Positions 35,475 through 47,185 of a DNA stretch of 64,000 nt are shown here, one piece after another. The first letter of the stretch is position 1; each line of letters starts with the position of its first letter. Position numbers and translations under genes: made by a program. The notes under the pieces are model-generated. The model did no database searches, was not told the origin of the DNA, and saw only the letters and a program-made list of their open reading frames with translations. Source of the DNA: Pelobates cultripes (taxonomy: Eukaryota; Chordata; Amphibia; Anura; Pelobatidae); contig OW240913.1 of the NCBI GenBank assembly GCA_933207985.1, positions 329,789,960 to 329,853,959 of the forward strand, in the 5' to 3' direction.

Positions 35475-35625
35475 CTCCAGATGGTATACTGCCTCCCAGG
35501 CTTTCATCTGCCACTCCGACCAGTCTTCAGGTTGTCTGGTCTACACCAGTTCGTAATAATGCTCCTGGCTTACCCGAATACCGACTCCAGATGAGGTCCT
35601 CGGATCCCACCAATGAAATTACGGA
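35475..35625 (+). CDS. USH2A: Usherin internal exon b (FN3, N-terminal half)
   Basis: A 151-bp exon that enters in phase 1 and leaves in phase 2. The acceptor is a T-rich tract plus GACAG; the donor is ACGGA/GTAAGC. It encodes about 50 residues opening APDGILPPRLSSATPTS, with the FN3 tryptophan in LQVVWSTP and then YRLQMRSSDPT. This is the A-to-C strand half of an FN3 domain. The opening stretch is nearly identical to what I remember of mammalian usherin and is the strongest single identifier in the window. Its start completes the codon left by the exon at 11688; its end codon (GA plus C) continues across a 120-bp intron into exon c. Confidence 0.9.
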
Positions 35626-35745
35626 GTAAGCAAAAAAGAATATCTAAGCATTCTGTTTTTACTTGACAGTAGAAAAATACATTAAGTGTGAATTGATATA
35701 AAAATCCAAGGCTCTAACATTTCGTGTGCCCCTTTTTATATATAG
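35626..35745 (+). other. USH2A: 120-bp USH2A intron
   Basis: A compact intron with donor GTAAGC and acceptor CTTTTTATATATAG. It is the only short intron in the window, against neighbours of about 24 kb, and contains no repeat. Confidence 0.85.
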
Positions 35746-35888
35746 CCTATATTCTGGAAGCATGGCCTTCTTAACTTATGCCATGAAAGATCTCCAGCCA
35801 TTTACAACGTATGAGGTTAGAATCGCTGCGTTCAATAAGTATGGAGCAACAAATAGCAACTGGATTTCTATGTCTACTGAAGAGGACA
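35746..35888 (+). CDS. USH2A: Usherin internal exon c (FN3, C-terminal half)
   Basis: A 143-bp exon, phase 2 to phase 1. It encodes about 48 residues beginning LYSGSMAFLTYAMKDLQP, then FTTYEVRIAAFNKYGA and NSNWISMSTEED. It completes the FN3 domain begun in exon b: the LQPFTTYEVRI motif is the E-F region with the FN3 core tyrosine, and the end EDRPGP links to the next domain in exon d. The donor is ACA/GTAAGT, close to consensus. Confidence 0.9.
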
Positions 35889-37509
35889 GTAAGTAAAAAT
35901 GCACATTTAATACGTTTTACAATGTGAATTTATTATTAATGCAGGTAGTTAAACAACCATTGGTTAATCTTTGCAAGTACAGAGAGCAAATGGGACACTA
36001 ATGCAGACAAACTATGCAAATAGTAAAAATATAAAGTTTTAACCAAAAAACATTAAAATACTATCAAAGAAATATCCAATGTATGCAAAGAAACCAAAAT
36101 ATTGCTGTACAGCAAAAAAGCTGTAAAAAATACAGTGCACAAATAGAAGCTCACAGTAACACGTGACAGAAGAATTGAAAGAGTACACATTGCACAATCC
36201 ATATAACAAATAATGGACAGATATAAACTAAAAGTCTTTAATGAAGTGATAAAACGACCATCATGTGTCAGATGGATTTTCTGTTCCTCCTTATTCCTCC
36301 TGTTGCTTCGGTCGTTTTATAATATTGTATGGAATAATATAGGAATACTTTTTTTCCACATATTTTCCTGATTGGGGATAATTTTGGTCTTTCCCCTTTT
36401 GGGTGTATGGAATTTTGATCGTGCCAAAGTTCTATGTGAGTTTCACAGACAAGGCCAACACATGCCTAAGACAGAATCTCCCAGCATTTCAGTATAATGC
36501 TTGCTTCTACCTACCATGGATTCTGTATTATACCATTGCTACGGATGACAAAAACAGAGAATATGAGAACTCTGAGAACAGGCAAAAGCTTAGAGAAACT
36601 CAGTAGCTTGACCTTTGGTTTGTCCCTGCAAAGGTCTCCGAAATGTTTTTGCTCATCCATGCAGTTACAAAGAGAACCTATAGCATATGCATGAGACTGA
36701 TCCCAACCATAAGGACAGTTCATAAACCAAAATGTCAGCAAGTTCTCTCTGCACAACAGATGCAGTAATCCCGGACGATTATTGCTAAGGATTGGTCACA
36801 TCTAAGTTCATTATTCGTATGAATTACCTAATTTGTATATGAAACATACAGCTTAATAGCAGACCCTCAGTGTCAAATAATGACATTCTGTATACATAAG
36901 TGTGTGTTCACCATGCCTTATAAAAATCATCATTTTATTTTAATGGTTTAGTGAATGATATGCACAGTGAGAAAATATTTTTTTAAACATAGCTGAAGAG
37001 GGTTTGTTTTATATATATATATACATACATACTAAATCCAATTCTTGAGCCTAATTATGTAAAATATTTCCTTCACAATGCTGGGGTCAATTTACTAAGC
37101 CTGTAAAAAGCAGTGTTGCATAAAATATGAGTTATGCTCAATACCAACAAGGCTTGCAGGCCAATCTCCTGAAGAAGAACCTCACCACTTGCGGAGTATT
37201 TCCTGGCATTAGTGTTGAGTATGACTTAAAACTTGAGAAAGGTCCTGAAAGTATGGAAATGCAGTAGATTATGGTATGTAAAAAAATACTGAAACAAAAT
37301 ACTAAAAATGTTTCTTATTGAGTGATAGAAAGCAAACGTATGGAATTTGTGATAGGTTTGAAGATTTTGAAAATGACAAGATTTGAAATATTGCCTTATT
37401 GATCACCATAAAAAAAATATTGCCAGATGGTTAAAAGACTGAAGTCTTGGACACTGTCTTGTTCCTGTGTGTTGTGTATAGATCAGCATATATCCATGTT
37501 TTTGTAGTT
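35889..37509 (+). other. Intron start, nothing assigned
   Basis: First part of the second giant intron. AT-rich, with a short ATATATATATACATACATAC run near 37012. Open frames at 36403-36756 lie on both strands and have no domain. Confidence 0.5.
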
Positions 37510-37860
37510 AAACACTTCTACCCCTATAACAACTTCAGCTCACTGATGTTTTTGTGGGATAGAAATGTCGGGGAACCATTTTCTATTCAGGGGTTAAATC
37601 TGTTGTTCTCAATGAAAGACCGTTGATTGATTGAGAGCATTAACTCATCATAACATCCTATTACTGACTGTCTGGCTAAGTGTTCTTTTTTCTGTGCGGT
37701 CAGAGACAAAGAAATCCAGGGGACAGTGTTGCTGGGTGTTGTTGGGGTTAAACAATTGCAAAATGATTTAGCTCCTGAAGGTAGTGCTTGAACACTCCTG
37801 TCCACATAATAACTTCAATGAGCTAAAGTTGATGTGGAGGTGGGAGTGTTACTTTAACAA
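37510..37860. mobile_element. Decayed T2-like MITE
   Basis: Left part ATAACAACTTCAGCTCACTG and right part TAACTTCAATGAGCTAAAGT then GGGAGTGTTACTTTAAC are inverted relatives of the T2-like ends. Termini are degenerate and no intact TTAA pair remains. Confidence 0.5.
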
Positions 37861-38749
37861 CTCATCAGAGCCCTTGGTAAATAGGTAATGATAATGTTCA
37901 TATCTTGCCATATCTCACTATCAGTTATGTCCAATTGCAGCAAGGCATATACCAATTCAGACCATTACGAGTTGACAAGAAGTTGCAATCCTTTGGAGTA
38001 CAAATTTTACTGCAAGACTTCTTATTAGATCTATATTATATCACTAACTGCACACATATCAGTTTTATTTTTTTCTTAAAGATGGCTATTAAGCATTGTG
38101 CAGCCAACAAATGTCAAATGCATCTTGTTTTGGAACTTTTACACTATTTTATTACAAATAAAGTTTAACTTTCAAGCCATCGTTCAGAAGATTTTTATAG
38201 GCAATTTCTATGTGCTCTAGGGAAAGCAGGGAGTAGACGATTAGATATGGACTGTAAAACAAGTTTATATAACAAGGACGCAGAAAAAGGGATATTATGT
38301 GTCAAAATAGCATTATTTAGCTGCATTGAAATTCTATGTTTTTGCATTTTTTTAACATTGTGGACTTGCAATCTTCAGTGTATTTATTTATTGATTGGAC
38401 TTTGCAAGACATGGATTAAAATGATTATATATATATCAAATATAATGTTTATGTATCCAATATTTTTAAATGGTTTTTTTTCTATTGGGTACGTCACTTA
38501 TGTGTGAATTATCAGCAATTTGAAATTTTAAGCCACAATAGCTGAATCGTAAGAATTTGAAATTTTAATTCATGACAATTCACACTTTAAATAATCATGT
38601 ATGTGTATTCTGTGGTGTTAGATTGATGTCTCTTCACTGAATATATAGATATTTATGCAAGAGTAAGTGCTTGCGGAGGTTGTATGGTTCTAAAAATTGT
38701 AGGTATATGGGGCATTTCTATTAATTTTGTTTGTATTGAAGGGATTAAA
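37861..38749 (+). other. Intron, nothing assigned
   Basis: AT-rich, with long stretches of low-complexity T and A. No supported feature. Confidence 0.5.
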
Positions 38750-39182
38750 CAAACACAGAAGTCACCCAGACCACGTAATCTTAATAAAGTGGTCTGGGTG
38801 CAGAGGTCCTGTATGCTAAACCCTTCAAGGTAAAACATTGTCATTTTGCAGAAATACTGACAGCCATTAAAGGTGCTTTTATGCCAAGTAAAGCTTGGTC
38901 ATGTGACGTTGCAACTCACTGAATTCAATAAGAAGCATTGAATGCGTATGTTGCACTTGCCGCACAAGTACATCATGAGGAACATTGGTTTTGACTAAAG
39001 ATGGATGAAGAGACGTCTCTTTGATGATGTTGTAGTAGGAGAAGAGGGCAGTGTCACAGAGATAGTGGAAAAAATTTAAAACCACGTTTTTAGATTTTTT
39101 TTGGCAAACTGGGGAGGTCCATGGATATAACTAGGGACAGAGGGGCACTATAGCATTAGGAATACTAGTATTTCTTTAATTC
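38750..39182. mobile_element. Decayed T2-like MITE
   Basis: Carries CACCCAGACCACGTAATC and AAGTGGTCTGGGTGCAGAGG near the left, and GGGGCACTATAGCATTAGG near the right, the pattern of the T2-like family. The ends have lost AGGGACAC/GTGTCCCT. Confidence 0.5.
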
Positions 39183-39522
39183 GTTTGCAGTTACCTCATT
39201 TAGCACATAATTACAACTTTTTATTTCAAAGCAGCTCTAATATCTGTTACTCTGGTTTTACCGTGACCTTGCTGAATCATATTCATGTTGAACAAAACTA
39301 GAGGATTTACGCCAGAAAATGTAAAAACCTCTCCAAGATATGGAACCAATGGATACTTAGCTATGCCACAGGATTATTACAATCCTATTTATTAGTACAT
39401 CACGATATACACGGTTAATCACTAAAGTGAGAATTCAAAGTGAATTTAAAATTTTTAGTTAAAATAGCCAAATTGGAAAAATTCTCATAGTATGCTAAGC
39501 TTTCAAATTGGATAATTTGTCC
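39183..39522 (+). other. Intron, nothing assigned
   Basis: Short AT-rich stretch between two MITE relics. Confidence 0.5.
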
Positions 39523-39526
39523 TTAA

Positions 39527-40060
39527 AGCGGCACTGTCACCTCCCGACCATAAAAAAAAAATAATAAAAAAATAAAGTATTTTATAAAGATTGACTCTAT
39601 AAAATATACTCATATTGACGGTGTTGGAATTTCACTAAAATTCAAATCCAGTCAAGTGATTTACTGAGAAAAAGTAGAGCCTACTTTGTCTCAGTATATT
39701 TTCTACAACTGATGGAGCTACCGCCGCATAGAAGTTTCAATCTTTCCAGCCCCCTACAGAACGGATGCAGAGAATTGGCTTTATCTGTGTAGGACCACGT
39801 GGTCTCGCAGGATTCTCTATAGACATGAATGCTGTACTCTCGTGCATGCATGTGCGAGAGTAAAACAGTAATGGTGGCTCCTGGTACTGAAGCGTCAAGA
39901 GCTGAAGAAGACCCGCTGGGAGAAGATGGTGGCACCCGCAAGTGACAAATTCAGGTAAGAAGCCCTCACCTGCCCCCCAGCCATTCATCCTCCAGCAGTG
40001 TTGTCACTGCCGGGGGTCTTTGCAAATTCTACAAAGTCCCCAGACTATAACAATGTACAT
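39527..40060. mobile_element. TTAA-flanked MITE relic (AGCGGCACTGTCACC)
   Basis: Left TTAA at 39523-39526 followed by AGCGGCACTGTCACCTCCC. The right side has GTTGTCACTGCCGGGGG near 40000, a degenerate inverse of the left end. The interior includes CTCTCGTGCATGCATGTGCG. No coding capacity. The right boundary is approximate. Confidence 0.5.
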
Positions 40061-40414
40061 TTAAATTTGAAATTCACTTTGAATTCGCACTTTAGTAAAT
40101 AACACTGATAGACTTTCAGGCAAATATAGACTTCCAAATGAGCATTGTCCATTCCCAAATCAATTTAGATAGATCAAGGCAATTGCTAGTGTGACAAAAG
40201 GGAGTCTGATGTGTCACATGGCACAAGAGGAAGAGCCTCTCCTCTCCACCTGTGACCAAAAAGACTGTCCTGCTGAGATATCTGTCTGGCTGATCTAAAA
40301 AGCTCTTTGTTATCAGGGTGGATATGCACAAAGGGGGAAGGGAACTGTAACAAATATTACAGTTGCATATTTTGTGCTGAGTGTTTAAAAACCCTGGTTC
40401 CTATAAAATAAAGT
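40061..40414 (+). other. Intron, nothing assigned
   Basis: Short non-coding stretch with no recognised motif. Confidence 0.5.
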
Positions 40415-40416
40415 TA

Positions 40417-41371
40417 CCGTATATACTCTAATATAATTTGTGTGCTGAAAAAGCCCCACTCGTCTTATACTCGAGTCAGTGTCTGTATTATGGCAACTTA
40501 AATTGCCATAATACAGACCAGGACCACCTGGCCTGTTGGGGGCTGGCAGTGAGCTGTTACTTACCTTTGCAGTAGCTCCTGTCAGCTCCCTTTACCTCCG
40601 TGCCGTTCAGCTCCAGTGTAAGTCTCGGGAGAGCCACGGCCATCAGAGCGTTGCCACGGGTTACTGTGGCAAAGCTCCGCGCGGCACACAGACCCCGAGA
40701 TTTACACTGGGAGCTGAACGGCATGGAGGAGAAGGGAGCTGAACAGAGCTGCCTTAAAGGTAAGTAGCAGCTCGCTATCAGCCCCCCTCCTGCACAGCCC
40801 ATCCACTGGACCACCAGGGAATAATATAGCCTCCCTCCCTGGCCATGTATCAAGCAGGGAGGGGGGACAAAAAAATAAAATAAAAATGTAAATAATATTA
40901 TAATAAAATAAAATAAAAATGTAATAATATTTAAAAACAAAATTCAATATTAAAATAATAAAAAATAAATAATAAAAATGCCCTCCCCCCACCAAGGCTA
41001 CACACTCTGCATCACATACACAAACACACACTGCATTATATACACACACTGCATTATATACACACACACTGCATTATATACACACACACACACTGCATTC
41101 TATACACATACACTCTGCATTATATACACATACACTCTGCATTATATACACACACACACTGCATTCTATACACATACACTCTGCATTATATACACACACA
41201 CACTGCATTCATTATATACACACACTGTAAATAAATATTCAATTAATATAATTTTTGGGGATCTAATTTTATTAAGAAATTTACCAGTAGCTGCTGCATT
41301 TCCCAGTTTTTGGGGGTAAAATTAGGGGCCTCTACTTATATTCGGGTCGACTTATACTCGAGTATATACAG
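40417..41371. mobile_element. TA-flanked element with GTATATACTCGAGTATAAG ends
   Basis: The inner end motif CTTATACTCGAGT occurs near the left (40463) and CTTATACTCGAGTATATAC ends the element. The left terminus CCGTATATACTC and right terminus GAGTATATACAG are inverted, with TA on each side (40415-40416 and 41372-41373). This suggests a Tc1/mariner-like or similar TA-targeting MITE family. The interior holds a GC-rich hairpin (about 40597-40632 against 40692-40727: GTGCCGTTCAGCTCC / GGAGCTGAACGGCAT) and a CA-rich tandem tract. No transposase. Confidence 0.65.
41000..41225. repeat. CACTGCATTATATACACA tandem repeat
   Basis: Roughly ten units of 18-32 bases with CACACTGCATTATATACACA or CTCTGCATTATATACACATA. 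Open frames through it translate to His/Thr/Ile-rich low complexity and are not genes. Confidence 0.85.
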
Positions 41372-41373
41372 TA

Positions 41374-44221
41374 GTTGATGTTTGCACCAAGAAGAAGCTT
41401 GTTTGTCTCTTCCATGAGGTCTCATAGGAATATTGCTATTTATAGCAATACTATAGAGTAGTTTCACATACAGCATTGCCAGAGGACTAGTAGTAACTGC
41501 AGATATCAGGGCAGTATATCCTGCATTGCCTGAGGACAAAGTGACTCAAAGCCAGAGTCATAGCCCTTAGTGTAGTGATCAGCTGTGAAATTTAACACAA
41601 GTACCAAATGCGCAATATTAAGCCTGAACTGTTGCATCTTCGCTAACAGAGACACCAGGGCCGGATCGTCACAGACATTTAATATACTTTTTTTAACCAG
41701 ATGATTTTATATTTACCTTTGGAAGACAATGTCCTCCATTTTCCTACATTTTAAATAAATTGAATTTCCCTACAGAGCCATTCATACCCCTCTATAAGTA
41801 TTAGGTTTGGTGACATCTTCAGTTAAAATGATCATTGGATTTTGGAACAGATTATCATCCAGGGCTGTAGATCAATCTATGCCTAAAATACAGCAGTGCT
41901 ATGTTCAGTAAATTATTATCCAAAACTCCAGTTTTGGTTCTGCTGATTGGAGAGCTGTCACAAAGGTTGAAATGGAACTGGTAATTTTACTATAAATAAG
42001 AATAAGTGGAAATATACTTTGACCTGTATCCCCTCATTTTTATGTTACATAAAATTCTACATTCTCAGCAATTCAAAAAATATCTTCCTCTACAGGTTTA
42101 AGGTATTTGACCAGTGTTGACATCTATATTCCAGACATGATAATTAGATATTAAAGTTTTAGATATATACAATTTATATATATACAAATTCCTGAGATTT
42201 TCCAGGGTAGGCAGCGAGCAAGAGTAGCAAGAAAAATAATGTAAGTGTCAGATGGATTCTGACAAAGGATGAATGAGTGCTATGTTACATATAAAAGAGC
42301 ATGTGATGTGCTGTGTCATGCCTTCATGTGTCTTCAGGCATCTCATGCACACATTGTAGCACCACACGTCCATCGCACAGATGGAAGGAGACTTATTGTG
42401 ACATTTCCATTGCATCCAGAAGATGTGGAGACAAGAGCAAATACATTATACAAACATATTAAAGGCATAGAGAAATAGTGGAATAAGAAATTAACCAGAA
42501 GAGATTAATTGTGACATTTTCCTAATAAAAGAGTTAAGACAACAGACATAATTTTTTGTCTTAACATCTACCAATAAATGTAACAACTTAATGTAATCAA
42601 TACAAAAAATGATAAAAACTAGATCTTCCTTTTGCTGCTTCTCAGAAAATAACAATAGTATTCAATAAAAAAACAAACATAAAAATATGTTCAGATTGTC
42701 GAGATATCACTGAGTGGACAAGGGGGACACTTGGAGACAAAGAAAAAAGTAAATAAGTGCATATAGCTGTGGACAGACAATCATAACTTATTTATGGCTT
42801 ATTTCCCCTTCATTTCAAGTACAGACTACTGAAGTAGTTGAGCAAAATAGCTTGCCATAAAAAGATAATTTAATTTGCAGAAATGAAGCAATCTTCTGGT
42901 ATTAATGATGGAATGCATCAGTCTGGAATATGAATCAAAGATCTTTTGGGGAAGAGGAAAAGAGAAAGGAGTTGTTCTCTTATCAATAATTAGTTTTACA
43001 AACAATTACTTGTAAGTCATAAGATCGGTGATGGTCTTTGTATCCAGCGTACAGTAAGCTGTATAGCTGTCATACCTTGCTGTCTTCCCTCCAGTGACAA
43101 ACCCATCGACAACATGTTATATTCCGCATTGATTTTACAGTTAAAGACTTGATTGTGATATATAGGGATTTTAAGAATTCAGCTGAGAGGCCGACTTTTG
43201 CCTTTTATCATTCCATTAAAATTTTATAACCATCTTTTTCATGTCATTTCACCCATGAATTCTTACTTTAGAAAGTGATTGCTACAGCTGTGAACATAAC
43301 TTTTCTTTTGTTCGAACCTTTACATTGTATATGCCAACTAGCCCAATTATACTTATTGCTCGTGTTTTACATAATTGGAGTGACCCTTTCAGACACATAG
43401 TATCATGGAATCGGGAACATGGGTGGAATTAGATGACTTCACTTGTCATTTAAAAATGCACTAAATTTAATCAGTGTGTATTCCAATATCTTAAATAATA
43501 TTTAATCCAGCTTCTCTCTATAACGAACACAAGTTCTATATTGTTGATAAAGAAAGCATGCACAAAGCATACACAAAGTGTTTGCAATACTAACCTGTAT
43601 TTGCTGAATAACAACAAATGATCACAAACTTATATTGTTATTTTTCTTTTTTCCTAATACTATTCATTTGTTTTTCTTTAAATAGATTTTGGCAATAGTA
43701 CGTATTAGTATTAATGTCTACAATATAGCTAGTAAGAATAGTAAATTATGCTGTTAGAGAGTATGCCATGACATAATTTGATTCAGCCAAATCATTTGCC
43801 AAACTCATTATTCTTAGAGTCTGGTGTGATTCATTGACAAATTTATGCCCATTCTGCCGATGCAGTACTGAGAACAATTATCATGTTCACAGCTTGATAG
43901 AATGGTTCTCTGGCAAATAATGTGACATTGGCCAACCTCTGTGCATGCTTGATCAGTCTAACAATAAACCTTATCCAACCCTATAACAAGATTGTGTAGC
44001 TAAAAAACTAGCGTTATCAGTTGTTTAAACATGAGATATACTTGCATAGCAAAACAATATTTTTGTGTATCAAATGCTATCATGTTAAGCTGCAGAAAAA
44101 GTAATTATACAAATGAATATGCCATACCCTGGTTATTTGTCTCAAAATAGTTTTCACAGAATCAGACAAAAAAACATACAAGGCACATTTGCACTTTATT
44201 ACATAAATGTGTACTATATGT
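41374..44221 (+). other. Intron, nothing assigned
   Basis: Nearly 3 kb of AT-rich intron without a TE terminus or coding signature that I can recognise. It is the longest stretch of apparently unique sequence in the second half of the window. Confidence 0.5.
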
Positions 44222-45491
44222 TGTAACGGACCGTTTTGACCACAAGAGGTTAAAAAAACGTTTAGGCGATGTTCCCCTTTTTCAGATGTACAGACCGCTA
44301 CTGCAAGCACCAATCTTCCGAACTGCAAAACCCACGAATTCACCAACTCCCGAACTGCAACCAAGGGAATACTCGAAACTCTCGAACTGCATACCAAGTA
44401 GCACTCCAAACTCCCGAATTGGAGACGCACGAATAGTTGTTAGCAGACGAACAGGAAAAGCACCCAAGCGGCTTACACTTCTGGCAATCAGTCTCTAACA
44501 GCATACAGTAAATCCCCCCAAAGACAAGACAACACTTTGTTTTGAGGGTCAAGCAGAACTGGTTTACTGGGGCTAACTGCCCGGCTTTTATGCAGGTCTC
44601 CCACCTGATGGACACTCCCCTAGGGGACCAGATGGGAAACTGGGAAACATATTGGCCTTTAGCCAATCACATACATACACCTTTAACCCCTTAAGGACCA
44701 AACTTCTGGAATAAAAGGGAATCATGACATGTCAGACATGTCATGTGTCCTTAAGGGGTTAAACACTCCCACAATTACATCACAATCCCTCCTCTCTGTC
44801 CTGGAGATAATTGGGAAGTAATCCAATTATCTCCAAGGACAGAGGCAAAACTCCATTACACACATTTTCAGTAAAAGACATAAAATTACACAGTCACAGT
44901 TATTACATAAAACATATACATCCTACCTATTCCCAGATAGCTTAGATCTGAGCGCACATTACTACCGAATGGCGCTCAGATCACATACATTGCAATCGCC
45001 ATGGAGCCAAAGTCTTTCACATAGTCTTTCGTTACGTGAATAGGCTCCATGGCTTAGCTATCTGGGTGATGCTGTTCATCCGGTTAAACTACCAAATGAA
45101 CAGTCATTCGGTTCTGCTACCGAATGGGAAGGTAAGGAGGCTGGCAGCTCAGCTGTGTTCGCGCCAATAAGTGTCCGTTTTCAGTTCCATAGTTTGGGCA
45201 CTGAACACCGCTGTTCGGCAGACGAACAAAGGCCACCCAGTGTTCATCAATTAAGCTGCAGTTAACCGCAGCTTCTGGGCGGTCTATTGACAGCACACTC
45301 CAGTTCCCAGGTGGTTCACCGTTCGGTAGTTTGTTCGGTAGATTGAATCTACCGAACACCCTGGCAGAAAGGCACGAATAAACCTTTCAGTAGGGGAAAT
45401 AACAGGGCTGGACTGCAGGGCCATAGTCTAAAGGGAGCAGGCGAGCAACCAGGCTTCTCCAGTGCATAGTGGCGAGGTTGGTTCCGCCACA
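44222..45491. mobile_element. Putative LTR, second copy, 1270 bp
   Basis: Starts TGTAACGGACCGTTTTGACC and ends GTTGGTTCCGCCACA. It shares with 18704-19436 the block CAAGCGGCTTACAC...CTGGCAATCAGTCTCT and the closing GCGAGCAACCAGGCTTCTCC. It is about 540 bp longer, with extra middle sequence and a nested 72-bp MITE. The flanks (TATGT and TAATA) do not match, so no TSD is preserved. The C/G-rich words CCGAACTGCA and CGAACTCCC recur at the left. No internal retroviral genes are adjacent, so it is a solo LTR if it is an LTR at all. Confidence 0.6.
44687..44758. mobile_element. 72-bp TTAA MITE, copy 1
   Basis: CCCCTTAAGGACCAAAC opens and GTGTCCTTAAGGGG closes, with TTAA on both sides (44683-44686 and 44759-44762). 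The inner palindrome CATGACATGTC / GACATGTCATG occupies the right half. It lies inside the LTR at 44222-45491. The ends match the family A terminus CCCCTTAAGGAC. Confidence 0.85.
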
Positions 45492-45872
45492 TAATAGAAC
45501 CTATTTATTTGAAATAACATCAGGCTCGGACTGGCCATCAGGCAAACCAACAAAAGTGATGGGTGCAATGAGCCAAAGTCTACAGAGAAGATCAAAGGAT
45601 CTCCTCAGCCTGTCCATGATGGGCCTATGCTAATTGAGTTCTGGCCCAAAGACGAGGAGCAATATTCTGTTCCATGGTTGATGCCTAGTAGACTTGTACA
45701 CAGCAAGAATATTTGGCAAGGATGAATCCTTTGTCCCAGCAACAGGCAATTTTTCATTACACTTAATATTGGAATTGGGAGAATGTTGGTCCAAAAAACA
45801 ATTCAGCAAAACAATTAGATGAAGCAAAAGAGCACATAAATGGGCCAATCAATGTACTACAACATATACATG
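45492..45872 (+). other. Intron, nothing assigned
   Basis: Short stretch between two mobile elements; no recognised content. Confidence 0.5.
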
Positions 45873-45874
45873 TA

Positions 45875-46505
45875 CACTGATTAGCCACAACATTAAAACC
45901 ACTAATAGGTGAAGTGAATAACATTGATTATTTTGTTAGGATGGCACCTGTAAAGCGGTGGGATATACCAGGCAGCAAATGAACAGTCATTTATTGAATT
46001 TCATGTCTTGAAAGCAGGAAAAATATGCAAGCGAAAAGATCTAAGAGAATTTGACAAGAGCCAAATAGTGATGGCTAGATGAGTAAGAGCAATGTTATGC
46101 TCTGGGCAATGTTCTGCTGGGAAATCTTGGCTCCTGACATTCATGAACGTGTTACCTCTTTTAGTGGGATAATGCATCCTGCCACACTGCGAAAATTGTT
46201 CACGAATGGTTTAAGGAACATGACAAAGAGTTCAAAGTGTTGCCTTGGCCTCCAAGTTCCCCAGATCTCAATCTGATTGAGCATCTGCGTGATCTGCTGG
46301 AACAAGAAATACGATCCATGGAGGACTTACCTCACAACTTGCAGGATTTGAAGGATCTGCTGCTAATGTCTTGATATCAGATACCACAGGACACGTTCAG
46401 GTATCTTATGCAATCCATACCTAGACATATTAGAGCTGTTTTGGCAGCAGGAGGGGGAACTACATGATATTAGACAGGTGGTTTTAATGTTGTGGCTGAT
46501 CAGTG
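45875..46505 (+). mobile_element. Tc1/mariner element, internally deleted, 631 bp
   Basis: Inverted ends CACTGATTAGCCACAACATT and AATGTTGTGGCTGATCAGTG are flanked by TA (45873-45874 and 46506-46507). The interior keeps scraps of a transposase in plus orientation: the region around 46230-46310 reads PPSSPDLNLIEHLRDLLEQE, the SPDLNPIE motif near the last catalytic acid of Tc1 enzymes. Upstream is a remnant around 46170-46230 with the FKEHDKEFKVLP-type sequence. Autonomous Tc1 elements are about 1.3-1.6 kb, so more than half is missing and the frame is broken. Confidence 0.85.
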
Positions 46506-46507
46506 TA

Positions 46508-47181
46508 TATGGTCTTTCTTTTAGTTTATCTGCATGATGAAGATAATTTGGAGTAGAGAAATGGAGTGAAGAAATGATCATATAAGTATTCTTTCCAGAA
46601 ATAGGCTTTACCACTTGAGGCAAACATTTCAAGAAGCAAAAGTAAAAAAATACTAATACTAATAATAATATTTAAAATATTTTTATTATTTATGCCAACG
46701 GGCCATCTTATGATCCAGTACATTTAGTGTAAGGAGTATGTTTAAAAAAAACTAGTGAGTCTTATGTACTTTTAACCTATTAACTGTTGGTTACTGTTAC
46801 ATGAGCAACAAGTTAACTATCATCATTAGGCATCCCATTAAGAATTGTTATCCATTATACCATGGAAATGATTATCAAGAAACATCAATAATTGTCAAAA
46901 ATGTATTGAATCTGATACTAAAAAAATATAATCATAATTATGGATAAAAGGGAAATTTATAAAAACCCAAAATTGTATCCTATAATAGCACTCCAGCTTC
47001 CCTGGTTTTATAATAAAAGTAGGGGAATAAAATATAATAATTAATTATCTAAGAAATTAAAATAATAAAAAATAATGAAATAATAATAATATATATATAT
47101 ATATATATATATAATTTTAAATAGCTGTGTTCCAACAGTATCCATCAATAACCTAGCATTCATTTAATGTAGTATAAAGCC
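46508..47181 (+). other. Intron, nothing assigned
   Basis: AT-rich, with an ATAATAATA-type stretch and a (AT) run at about 47088-47113. Confidence 0.5.
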
Positions 47182-47185
47182 TTAA

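Noticed and set aside
44080..44666. Several overlapping open frames of about 60-116 codons
   Set aside because: They lie in or across the edge of the putative LTR, where no coding is expected, and match no gag, pol or env motif I can recognise.
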